Position numbers and translations under genes: made by a program. Below, in pieces: positions 36,666 to 44,685 of a stretch of 64,000 nucleotides of DNA; position 1 is the first letter of the stretch; the number at the start of each line of letters is the position of its first letter. This stretch comes from Nocardioides ferulae. GTDB lineage: Bacteria > Actinomycetota > Actinomycetes > Propionibacteriales > Nocardioidaceae. Location of the stretch: positions 1 to 64,000 of the forward strand of contig NZ_QZVR01000011.1 of the NCBI RefSeq assembly GCF_003660455.1, read 5' to 3'. Under the pieces are notes generated by a model. The model made no database searches. It saw only the letters and a list, made by a program, of their open reading frames with translations, and was not told the DNA's origin.

Positions 36666-37120
36666 CCGCGTCCGGCCTGCTCGCGACCCGGCGGTCGTGG
36701 TCCTCGCTGGCGGTGCCCGACCCCGCGGACCTGGTCGGCGACCTGGCCGCCTCGTTCCTGCCGCCGCTGCGGCGGGTCGCGCCCGCCGGCCTCGGCCTGG
36801 TCGGTCTGCCGCGCTGGTGGGGCAAGCGGTTCGTGCTCGCGGGCGACGGGCTCGACGGCGTCAACCTGGTGCGCCCACGTGACGGGGGAGTGCTCGCCGA
36901 GGTGCTGCCGATGACCGCGCGGGTGGCGCCGTCGCTGGCCGACGGGCGGCCCGCGCTGGTCGTCTCCTACGCCGCGGACGCCCCGCGACCGTGGCGCTGG
37001 GTGCGCGACGAGCTCCGCACCCGCCCCGACGGCACGATCGTCGGCCTGACCTTCGTCGACCTGCCCGTGCTGCGCCGGCTCGGGGGCACGCCGTTCCTGC
37101 TCAGTCGCGGGCCGGGCTGA
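36662..37120 (+). CDS. Small protein coupled to the GMC oxidoreductase, possibly DUF4334-like
   Basis: The ATG overlaps the GMC stop (ATGA). The 152-aa protein contains GLVGLPRWWGKRFVLAGDG, NLVRPRDGGVLAEVLPM and WVRDELRTRPDGTIVGL. The W-GK-F start and V-RDE-LR end recall DUF4334, a lipocalin-like family seen beside oxidoreductases, but the match is by memory and weak. No signal peptide. Tight coupling suggests a partner or lipid-handling role for the GMC enzyme. Confidence 0.7.
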   Translation: MTASGLLATRRSWSSLAVPDPADLVGDLAASFLPPLRRVAPAGLGLVGLPRWWGKRFVLAGDGLDGVNLVRPRDGGVLAEVLPMTARVAPSLADGRPALVVSYAADAPRPWRWVRDELRTRPDGTIVGLTFVDLPVLRRLGGTPFLLSRGPG

Positions 37121-37151
37121 CGGGCGTCGCGGGTGCTGGCGACCCGCCGCG

Positions 37152-37239
37152 GTTTCATCAAGGTATGTCGCCGAACCTGCACTCCCCTCGGCGTGCAGAC
37201 CCAGGGAAGTGTGGGTTGACCTGCATCCCTTGGTGAAAC
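37152..37239. repeat. Long imperfect palindromic element, copy 2
   Basis: 88 nt, beginning GTTTCATCAAGGTATGTCGC and ending CATCCCTTGGTGAAAC, in the convergent gap between the GMC operon and the zinc-ribbon gene. The two arms pair imperfectly, and the element is related in inverted order to copy 1 at 34765. Confidence 0.75.
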
Positions 37240-37251
37240 AGCAGGCCCGCG

Positions 37252-39738
37252 CTACCGCAGCCGCCCGAGGTACGCCGCGGCGCGGCGCAGGTCGCGGGCC
37301 CGGGCCTCCCAGGTGACGCCGACGACCACCAGCGCGGTGCCGGCGGCGCCGATCAGCACCCACTGCGGGGTCTGGGCCGCCCACGGGGCCAGCTCGCGCA
37401 GCACCAGCAGCGCCCCGACGACACCGCCGGACACGACCGGCGCCGACCAGCGCAGGGCCGCCCCGCCGAGCACCAGACCCAGGCAGGCGATCCCGAGGAG
37501 CACCGCCCGCAGCGAGACCGGGTCGTCGAGCGTCCACAGCAGCGAGGGCAGCGTGGCCAGCCAGAGCCCGGCCCCGAGCGCCCGCTGCGTGGGCAGGGTG
37601 ACATCGCGGTGCAGGGCGACCAGGCCGACGGCGACCAGCGCGAGCGCGCTCGGCAGGGTGTAGGCCTCGGGCTGGCCCACCCCGAGGTCGGCGAGCCGCA
37701 CCCACGACGCGAGCGCCAGCAGCAGTCCGCCGAGCCAGCCGAGCCGTCGGCGTCCGGGGTTGACCAGGGCGCTCGCGGTGACCAGGGCGCCGGCGAGCGT
37801 CAGGTGCACCGCCAGCGACAGGTGCAGGTCGCCGGAGAGCGCGACCGCCACGGCCGCACCCACCCAGCCGGACGCCGCGGCGCCCAGCTCCACCGACGGG
37901 CGCGGCCAGGCCACCGCGAGCAGGCCGACCACGACCAGCAGCGGCACGCCGCGGACGTCCGCGTCGATGCCGGCCACCTCGCCGACGGTCCACACCAGCC
38001 CGGCGAGGAGCGGCGCGACGGCGCCGCCGCCGAGGTCGGTCGCCGACGGGAACCGGCCGCGCCAGGCGACGACCGCGGCGGTCGCGGAGCCGAGGGCGAC
38101 CGCGGCCAGCGTCAGCACCGCGCTCGGCAGCGCTGCGGCCCCGGCGAGCCCGAGGAGGCCGGCGCCCGACAGCGCGAGGAGCAGCCCCCGGTCGTCCTCG
38201 CGAGGCAGCGCCACGCCGACCGCGGCGGCACCGGCGGCGGCGAGCAGGCCGGCGACCAGCGCGACCGGCACCGGGTAGAGCGCCGGCACGGCGAGCCCGG
38301 CCAGCAGCAGGACGGACCCGGCCGGCCCCCACGGCGTACGCCGCAGCCCGGCCAGCCGGCCCGCGGCCCAGCCGGCGGCGACCAGAGCGGCGGCCATCGG
38401 CAGCAGCAGGGCGGGGGCGGCCCAGGTGGTCTCCGGGTCGACCCGCAGCGTCCAGTCGCTCGACCAGGGGCCGGCCAGCGCCAGGGCGCCCTCGGCCGCG
38501 GCGAGCAGCTGCTCGGCGAGCAGGGGGAGCAGCGCGGCGGTGGCCAGCGCCAGCGGCCCGACCGCGAGCCATGCCACGGTGTGCCGGCGTCCGACCAGGG
38601 TGACCGGCGCCCATCCGGCGACGACGGCCAGGGCGACGAGCGCGAGCGCGTCGGGCCCCTCGTCGAGGGCCGGCGCCGCGACCGTGAGCGTCGCCAGCAG
38701 GGCAGCCACCGAGCCGGCGACGCGCGGCAGCGGCTGGTGCCGGAGACCGGCGGCGGCGACCGCGGCGGCGAGCAGCGATGCCCCCACCAGCTCGCCGGCC
38801 TCGCCGTCGAGCCACCAGGCCTGCAGGGTGACGCCCACCTCGAGACGGTCCAGGCCGCGCCCGAGCAGGCCGAGCCACCACAGGCCGGCGCCGCCGACCG
38901 CGACGACGGTCAGCGTCGTCATCCGGACGTAGCGCGCGCCCACGCCGACGGCCGCGGAGCAGAGCGCGGCCGCGAAGACGACGACGCTCGGGTGGTCGGT
39001 GCCCGTCAGCACGCCGAGGCCGAGGACGGCGAGCCCGAGCCCGGCGGCGACCTGGGGCAGGTGCAGCCGGGCCGGGACGGCGGCGGCGAGCGTCACGCCG
39101 GCGAGCAGGGTCGCCGCGCCGCCCCAGCGCAGTGCGGCGGGCAGCGACTCGATCTCGACCCAACCTGCCGACGCGGCCCCGGCGAGGTCGAGCAGCAGCA
39201 GGCCCAGCGCCACCACCGACAGTGACTCGGCGGCCACGCGGAGCCCGCGGCGTCCCAGCCCGGCGGAGAGGCCGGCCGCGGTCGCGGTCAGCGCCACCAG
39301 CACCGTGGTGCGCCCGGCGACACCGAGCCAGGACCACGCCACAGCCAGGAAGATCACCGCGGCCACCAGCAGGCACAGCGCGCCGAGGCCCAGCAGCACC
39401 ACCGGCACCGACGAGCCGCGCAGGCCCCGGCTCCTCGCGGAGGCGGCCGGCGCCGCGGGAGCCGACGCCGGGAACGGCTCGTACGTCGCGGCGGAGACCC
39501 GCGGTCCGCCGGTCGCGGCGTCGCCGCCGGCGGCCACCCCGGCCGCCACCGCACGGACAGCCGGGGCGCCGCTCGCGCGGAGCGCGACGAGCAAGTCGTC
39601 GGCGCGGCTCAGCGTCTGCAGCAGCGACACCGCGATCGGCCCCCGCAGCGGGAGCGCGCACCTCGGGCAGGTGGCGACGTCGAACGGCAGCGGGGTGTGA
39701 CAGTCGGGGCAACGGGTCGGATCGGCGTAGCGGGCCAT
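37252..39738 (-). CDS. Zinc-ribbon polytopic membrane protein (SCO7613-type)
   Basis: The 828-aa protein begins with a zinc ribbon: CPDCHTPLPFDVATCPRC gives two CxxC pairs at about residues 10-28. A short linker with SLLQTLSRADDLLVALRA and an Ala/Pro stretch precede about 20 or more hydrophobic segments rich in Ala/Leu/Val/Gly. The layout fits actinobacterial proteins annotated as SCO7613 C-terminal domain-containing membrane proteins. The function is unknown. It is monocistronic, convergent with the GMC operon and divergent from the acyl-CoA ligase. Confidence 0.8.
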   Translation of the reverse strand: MARYADPTRCPDCHTPLPFDVATCPRCALPLRGPIAVSLLQTLSRADDLLVALRASGAPAVRAVAAGVAAGGDAATGGPRVSAATYEPFPASAPAAPAASARSRGLRGSSVPVVLLGLGALCLLVAAVIFLAVAWSWLGVAGRTTVLVALTATAAGLSAGLGRRGLRVAAESLSVVALGLLLLDLAGAASAGWVEIESLPAALRWGGAATLLAGVTLAAAVPARLHLPQVAAGLGLAVLGLGVLTGTDHPSVVVFAAALCSAAVGVGARYVRMTTLTVVAVGGAGLWWLGLLGRGLDRLEVGVTLQAWWLDGEAGELVGASLLAAAVAAAGLRHQPLPRVAGSVAALLATLTVAAPALDEGPDALALVALAVVAGWAPVTLVGRRHTVAWLAVGPLALATAALLPLLAEQLLAAAEGALALAGPWSSDWTLRVDPETTWAAPALLLPMAAALVAAGWAAGRLAGLRRTPWGPAGSVLLLAGLAVPALYPVPVALVAGLLAAAGAAAVGVALPREDDRGLLLALSGAGLLGLAGAAALPSAVLTLAAVALGSATAAVVAWRGRFPSATDLGGGAVAPLLAGLVWTVGEVAGIDADVRGVPLLVVVGLLAVAWPRPSVELGAAASGWVGAAVAVALSGDLHLSLAVHLTLAGALVTASALVNPGRRRLGWLGGLLLALASWVRLADLGVGQPEAYTLPSALALVAVGLVALHRDVTLPTQRALGAGLWLATLPSLLWTLDDPVSLRAVLLGIACLGLVLGGAALRWSAPVVSGGVVGALLVLRELAPWAAQTPQWVLIGAAGTALVVVGVTWEARARDLRRAAAYLGRLR

Positions 39739-40056
39739 GCCTCCAGTAGAGACCCGCAGCGGCTCACCGGGGCAGCGATCGACGACTCACCTCGGCTGAG
39801 TACCCGTGCTCATCCCGGGCTCGATCGAGTCGGCGCTGGTGCCGGCGGGGATCCGGTCGAGCCGGCGTGAATGCGGGGCGTGCGTGGCCGAGTCGGCGTG
39901 AATGCAGGTGCGATCCCGCCGAGTCGGCGACTCAGCTGCCGACTCGGCATCCCGCCCCCGCCCGAGAACGCATCGTGCGGTATGACGGAGACCACACCGA
40001 CCGGACCAGGCATCTCCGCCACCAGACCGTGACCAGGCCCGCACCAGGAGGACCCG
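39739..40056. other. Divergent intergenic region with hairpin and direct repeats
   Basis: No gene is seen in these 318 bases. GAG(C/T)CGGCGTGAATGC occurs at 39859-39874 and 39890-39905. A perfect 11-bp inverted repeat GCCGAGTCGGC / GCCGACTCGGC (39918-39928, 39938-39948, 9-nt loop) follows. They lie between divergent genes and could be operators for either promoter. Confidence 0.55.
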
Positions 40057-41616
40057 TTGCCCCCCACCACCCCCGACACGACCGCGGCCTCGGCACGCGC
40101 CAGCACCGTCGACGGCATCCTGACCCGCAGCGCCGCCCGCCACCCCGACCGGCCGGCGCTGTCGTTCGCCGACCGCACCTGGACCTACGCCGAGCTCGAC
40201 GCCGCCGTCACCCGGGCCGCCGCCGCGCTGCGCGGGCTCGGGCTGACCCGCGGCGCCCGCGTCGCGGCGTACGGCCGCAACTCCGACGCCTACCTGATCG
40301 CGTTCCTGGCCTGCGCCCGCGCCGGCCTGGTGCACGTGCCGGTCAACTACGCGCTCACCGGCGAGGAGCTGCGCTACCTGGTCGGCCAGTCCGGCAGCAG
40401 CGCGGTGCTGGTCGACCCCGCCCTGCGCGAGCAGTACGACGCGGCGGGGCTCGAGGTCACCACGGTGCTGCCGCTGCGAGACGCCGACGGCTCGCTGCTC
40501 GAGCTGGCGACGCGCGAGGCGGTGCCGGACCGGGTGCTGCCCGCCGACGAGCCACCGGTCACCGACACCGAGCTGGTGCAGCTGCTCTACACCTCCGGCA
40601 CCACCTCGCAGCCCAAGGGCGCGATGATGACCCACCGGGCGCTGGTGCACGAGTACGTCTCCGCGATCACCGCGCTCGAGCTGCGCGCCGACGACGACCC
40701 GCTGCACGCGATGCCGCTCTACCACTCCGCGCAGATGCACGTGTTCCTGCTGCCCTACCTCGCGGTCGGCGCCCGCAACCACCTCGTCGAGGCGCCCGAC
40801 GTGCCCGAGCTGCTCCGGCTGGTCGCCGAGCAGCGGCACGGCGCGCTGTTCCTCGCCCCGACCGTATGGGTGCCGCTGGCCAACCACCCCGACTTCGCCA
40901 CCCGCGACCTGACCTCGCTGCGCAAGGCGTTCTACGGCGCCTCGATCATGCCCGGGCCGGTGCTCCAGCGGCTGCGCGACGCGATGCCCGGACTGGCCGT
41001 CTACAACTGCTTCGGCCAGTCCGAGATCGGGCCGCTGGCCACGGTGCTGCGACCCGAGGAGCACGACGAGCGGCCCGAGTCGTGCGGCCGGGCGGTGCTC
41101 TTCGTCGAGCTGCGGGTGGTCGGCGACGACGACGCCGAGGTCGCGCCCGGCGAGGTCGGCGAGGTCGTCTACCGCTCTCCGCAGCTGTGCGAGGGCTACT
41201 GGGACAAGCCCGACGCGACCGCCGAGGCGTTCCGCGACGGCTGGTTCCACTCCGGCGACCTGGTGCGCGTCGACGAGCAGGGCTTCCTCACCGTCGTCGA
41301 CCGGATCAAGGACGTCATCAACACCGGCGGCGTGCTGGTCGCCTCCCGCGAGGTCGAGGACGCCCTCTACACCCACGAGGCCGTGGCCGAGGTGGCGGTC
41401 GTCGGCCTCCCGGACGAGCGCTGGATCGAGGCGGTGACGGCGTACGTCGTGCGCCGCGACGGCGCCGAGGTCACCGCCGACGAGCTGGTCGCCCACGTCA
41501 AGGGGCGGCTGGCCGGGTTCAAGGTGCCCAAGCAGGTGCACTTCGTCGAGGAGCTCCCGCGCAACCAGTCCGGCAAGCTGCTCAAGCGGGTGCTGCGGGA
41601 CCGGCCCGTGGACTGA
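40057..41616 (+). CDS. Fatty-acid/acyl-CoA ligase (AMP-forming)
   Basis: The 519-aa ANL-superfamily enzyme activates a carboxylate with ATP and transfers it to CoA. It shows the P-loop-like LYTSGTTSQPKGAMMTHRAL (about residue 190), the A5-type motif CFGQSEIGP, GWFHSGDLVRVDEQGF and DRIKDVINTGG, and the catalytic Lys in LPRNQSGKLLKRVLR near the C-terminus. A TTG start is used because AGGAGGA lies 4-5 nt upstream and no better codon is available. The substrate is likely a medium- or long-chain fatty acid but is not proven. Confidence 0.88.
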   Translation: MPPTTPDTTAASARASTVDGILTRSAARHPDRPALSFADRTWTYAELDAAVTRAAAALRGLGLTRGARVAAYGRNSDAYLIAFLACARAGLVHVPVNYALTGEELRYLVGQSGSSAVLVDPALREQYDAAGLEVTTVLPLRDADGSLLELATREAVPDRVLPADEPPVTDTELVQLLYTSGTTSQPKGAMMTHRALVHEYVSAITALELRADDDPLHAMPLYHSAQMHVFLLPYLAVGARNHLVEAPDVPELLRLVAEQRHGALFLAPTVWVPLANHPDFATRDLTSLRKAFYGASIMPGPVLQRLRDAMPGLAVYNCFGQSEIGPLATVLRPEEHDERPESCGRAVLFVELRVVGDDDAEVAPGEVGEVVYRSPQLCEGYWDKPDATAEAFRDGWFHSGDLVRVDEQGFLTVVDRIKDVINTGGVLVASREVEDALYTHEAVAEVAVVGLPDERWIEAVTAYVVRRDGAEVTADELVAHVKGRLAGFKVPKQVHFVEELPRNQSGKLLKRVLRDRPVD

Positions 41617-41653
41617 TCGGCATTCTCACGGGCGGGCTGGGCACCGCCCCTGC

Positions 41654-42943
41654 ATGGACCTCGACGTGCTGCTGCTCACCGTGGGCCTGCTCGCGGCGGT
41701 GGTGGCCGCCCTGTCGAAGAAGCTGCGGCGGCTGCCGCTCTCGGAGCCGCTGCTGGCGCTGGTCGCGGGCGGAGCGCTCGGCGCGTCCGCGACCGGCGTC
41801 CTGTCGCTGCCGACGTTGATCCGCGACCCCGCCGTGCTGCACGAGGCCGGCCGGCTGCTGCTGGCGGTCTCGGTGATGGGCGTCGCGCTGCGCTACCCCT
41901 GGCGCGACGTACGCCGCCGGCTCGCGGCGGTGAGCGTGCTGCTGCTGGTCGCGATGCCGGCCATGGCGGTGGTCTCCGCGGCCCTGGGCGGGTGGATCCT
42001 CGGCCTGCCGGTGGCTGCGGCCGCCCTGCTGGGCGCGGCGGTGGCACCCACCGATCCGGTGCTCGCCTCGAGCGTGGTGACCGGTGAGGAGGCCGAGCGC
42101 GACATTCCGGCCAAGGACCGGGAGCTGCTGTCGCTGGAGTCGGGGGCCAACGACGGTCTGGCGCTGCCGCTGGTGCTCGCCGCCGTCGCGATCGCGGGTC
42201 CGCTCACGGCGAGGGACGCCGTGGTCGAGTCGCTGTGGCAGGTGCTGGGTGCGGTCGCGCTCGGGGTGCTGCTGGGCTGGCTGGGCGGCCGGATGCTGCT
42301 GCTCGGCGAGGAGCACGGCGCCGCCGAGCACGCTCCGGCGCTGCTGTTCACCGTCGTGCTCGCCCTCGGGGTGATGGGCGCCTCCGGGCTGCTGAAGGTC
42401 GACGGAGTGCTCGCGGTCTTCGTCGCGGGCCTGGCGTTCAGCCTGACCAGCACCGGCGCCGAGCGCACCGCGGAGCTGCAGCTGGACGAGGCGGTGAACC
42501 GGTTCGCGGTGCTGCCGGTGTTCGCCCTGCTGGGCGCGATGATCCCGTGGGCGGCCTGGCGCGACCTCGGGTGGCGTGGCGCCGCGCTCGTGGTCGCCGT
42601 CCTGATGCTCCGGCGGCTTCCGGTCGTCCTCGCGTTGGCGCGTCCGCTGGGGCTCCGGCTGCGCGACGCCGTCTACCTCGGCTGGTTCGGCCCGGTCGGC
42701 GTGTCCGCGGTCTTCTACCTGACCCTCGAGGCCGAGCGGCTCTCCGTGCCCGAGAACGTCCTGGCCGCCGGGTCGCTGCTGGTGGTCGCGAGCACCGTGG
42801 CGCACGGTCTCAGCAGCTCACCAGGGCGGGCGCTCTACCGGCGCGCTGCCCGCCGAGGAGTCGATGGTTCCCCGACACGCCGGGTCTCGACGGGCTCGAC
42901 CACCGAGATGGGAATCGGTGACGCGTCGGCGGGCCAGCGGTGA
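41654..42943 (+). CDS. Cation:proton (Na+/H+) antiporter, CPA1-like
   Basis: The 429-aa polytopic protein has about 12 hydrophobic segments. Conserved CPA1 elements are VAPTDPVLASSVV, which contains the TDP motif, and LLSLESGANDGLALPLVL, which contains the ion-binding ND pair. It exchanges Na+ or K+ for protons at the cytoplasmic membrane. It begins 37 nt after the acyl-CoA ligase with no clear ribosome site. The last ~27 codons (ending MGIGDASAGQR) are made from a dispersed repeat and are not family-like. Confidence 0.87.
   Translation: MDLDVLLLTVGLLAAVVAALSKKLRRLPLSEPLLALVAGGALGASATGVLSLPTLIRDPAVLHEAGRLLLAVSVMGVALRYPWRDVRRRLAAVSVLLLVAMPAMAVVSAALGGWILGLPVAAAALLGAAVAPTDPVLASSVVTGEEAERDIPAKDRELLSLESGANDGLALPLVLAAVAIAGPLTARDAVVESLWQVLGAVALGVLLGWLGGRMLLLGEEHGAAEHAPALLFTVVLALGVMGASGLLKVDGVLAVFVAGLAFSLTSTGAERTAELQLDEAVNRFAVLPVFALLGAMIPWAAWRDLGWRGAALVVAVLMLRRLPVVLALARPLGLRLRDAVYLGWFGPVGVSAVFYLTLEAERLSVPENVLAAGSLLVVASTVAHGLSSSPGRALYRRAARRGVDGSPTRRVSTGSTTEMGIGDASAGQR
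42860..42931. repeat. Dispersed repeat, copy B, overlapping the antiporter C-terminus
   Basis: The left arm GTCGATGGTTCCCCGACACG matches copy A (11206), and the right arm GGGAATCGGTGACGCGTCGG matches copy C. An insert (GGTCTCGACGGGCTCGACCA and following) sits between them. It is in frame with the antiporter and supplies its last residues. Confidence 0.6.
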
Positions 42944-42965
42944 CCACGGGGCGAGCCCGGGCCTG

Positions 42966-42992
42966 GTGACCGGCGTCACGACGGCCTAGGTT
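42966..42992 (+). promoter_or_regulatory. Candidate promoter/operator for the GMC-ALDH operon
   Basis: The inverted repeat GTGACCGGCGTCAC (42966-42979) is followed by a -10-like TAGGTT (42987-42992). The ribosome site GAGGAGGG and GTG start lie about 50 nt downstream. The regulator is unknown. Confidence 0.35.
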
Positions 42993-43044
42993 TGCCGGCA
43001 CCACCACCGGGCCGGCCGGGGCGGTCGACGTCGAGGAGGGTGCC

Positions 43045-44685
43045 GTGGCCGAGCGGGAGGTCTACGACTACGTGGTGGTGGGGGCCGGCAGCGCAGGGGC
43101 GGTGGTCGCCGCCAGGCTCACCGAGGACCCGTCGACGCGGGTGCTGCTGCTCGAGGCCGGCGGCGCCGCGGACGCCGACCAGATCACGATCCCCGCCGCG
43201 TTCTCGAACCTCTTCAAGACCCGCTGGGACTGGAACTACCAGACCACCGAGCAGAAGCAGCTGCACAGCCGCCGCGCCTACTGGCCGCGGATGAAGGCGC
43301 TGGGCGGCTGCTCCTCGATGAACGCGATGATCTACATCCGCGGCAACCGGCTCGACTACGACACCTGGCGCGACGCCTACGGCGCGGCCGGCTGGGGCTA
43401 CGACGACGTGCTGCCGGCGTTCGTCCGCTCCGAGGGCAACACCCGGCTCGGCGGCCGCTACCACGGCCAGGACGGCCCACTCCACGTCGAGGACCGGCGC
43501 TACACCCACCCGCTCACCGATGCCTGGGTCGACTCGGCGGTGGCCGCCGGCTTCACGCCCACCGACGACTTCAACGGCGCCGAGCAGGAGGGCGCGGGGC
43601 GCTACCAGGTCACCTGTCGCAAGGGCCGGCGCTGGTCGGTCGCGAAGGCCTACCTCGAGCCCGCCGCCGACCGGCCCAACCTCACCATCCGCACCGGTGC
43701 GCTGGCGGAGCGGGTCGTGGTCGAGGGCGGCCGCGCGGTCGGCGTGCGCTACCAGCACGGCCCGGCCAGCCACACGGCGTACGTCGAGGGCGAGGTCGTG
43801 CTGGCCGGCGGGGCGGTGAACTCCCCCCAGCTGCTGATGCTCTCGGGCATCGGGCCCGGCGCGCACCTGCGCGAGGTCGGCGTCGACGTGCTCGTCGACC
43901 TGCCGACGGTCGGCCAGAACCTGCACGACCACCCCGCGGTGCCGCTGGTGTTCCGCACCTGCGGCGTCTCCGACCTGATGGACCACAACAACCTGGTGCA
44001 GTTCGCCCGGGCGAAGGCCACCGGCACCGGCCCGCTGACCTCCAACATCGGCGAGGGCGGCGGGTTCTGGCGCAGCCGTGACGACCTCGCCGCCCCCGAC
44101 CTGCAGGTGCACGTCGCGCCGACCGGCTTCTACGACAACGGCCTGCACGAGGCGACCAGCCGCAACGTCACTGTCGCGCCCACGCTGGTGCACGTCGCGA
44201 GCCGCGGGTCGCTGCGGCTGCGATCGGCCGACCCGCGCTGGCACCCCGAGATCGACCCCGGCTACTACGACGACCCGGCCGACCTCGACGCGATGGTCGC
44301 CGGCGTCCGCCGGCTGCTCGAGACGGTGTCGACCGGCCCGCTGGCCCAGCACATCGCCGGCCCCGGGCTGCCCACGATGCAGGGCTGGGGGAGCGACCCG
44401 AGCGACGCCCAGATCGTCGAGCACATCCGTGGCAACACCCAGACCCTCTACCACCCGGTCGGCACCTGTGCGATGGGCGGTGACGAGCGTGCCGTCGTCG
44501 ACCCGGAGCTGCGGGTGCGTGGCGTCGAGGGGCTGCGGGTCGCCGACGCCAGCGTGATGCCGATGGTCACCCGCGGCAACACCAACGCCCCCTCGATCAT
44601 GATCGGCGAGCGGGCGGCCGACCTGCTCCGCGGCCGCGCCACCGCACGACCCACCCCACAGAGCGCAGGAGGGGACCCCCGATGA
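43045..44685 (+). CDS. GMC-family choline-dehydrogenase-like oxidoreductase
   Basis: The 546-aa flavoprotein has FAD motif DYVVVGAGSAGAVVAARL, the GMC signature GGCSSMNAMIYIRGNRLDYD, a second GMC signature GAVNSPQLLMLSGIGPG, and catalytic-region residues in LYHPVGTCAMG and DASVMPMVTRGNTNAPS. These match BetA-type choline dehydrogenases and short-chain alcohol dehydrogenases of the same group. The stop overlaps the aldehyde dehydrogenase start (ATGA), so an alcohol-to-aldehyde-to-acid pathway is likely. Choline to betaine is one candidate; a polyethylene-glycol-type or terpenoid alcohol is another. GTG start with GAGGAGGG. Confidence 0.88.
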   Translation: MAEREVYDYVVVGAGSAGAVVAARLTEDPSTRVLLLEAGGAADADQITIPAAFSNLFKTRWDWNYQTTEQKQLHSRRAYWPRMKALGGCSSMNAMIYIRGNRLDYDTWRDAYGAAGWGYDDVLPAFVRSEGNTRLGGRYHGQDGPLHVEDRRYTHPLTDAWVDSAVAAGFTPTDDFNGAEQEGAGRYQVTCRKGRRWSVAKAYLEPAADRPNLTIRTGALAERVVVEGGRAVGVRYQHGPASHTAYVEGEVVLAGGAVNSPQLLMLSGIGPGAHLREVGVDVLVDLPTVGQNLHDHPAVPLVFRTCGVSDLMDHNNLVQFARAKATGTGPLTSNIGEGGGFWRSRDDLAAPDLQVHVAPTGFYDNGLHEATSRNVTVAPTLVHVASRGSLRLRSADPRWHPEIDPGYYDDPADLDAMVAGVRRLLETVSTGPLAQHIAGPGLPTMQGWGSDPSDAQIVEHIRGNTQTLYHPVGTCAMGGDERAVVDPELRVRGVEGLRVADASVMPMVTRGNTNAPSIMIGERAADLLRGRATARPTPQSAGGDPR

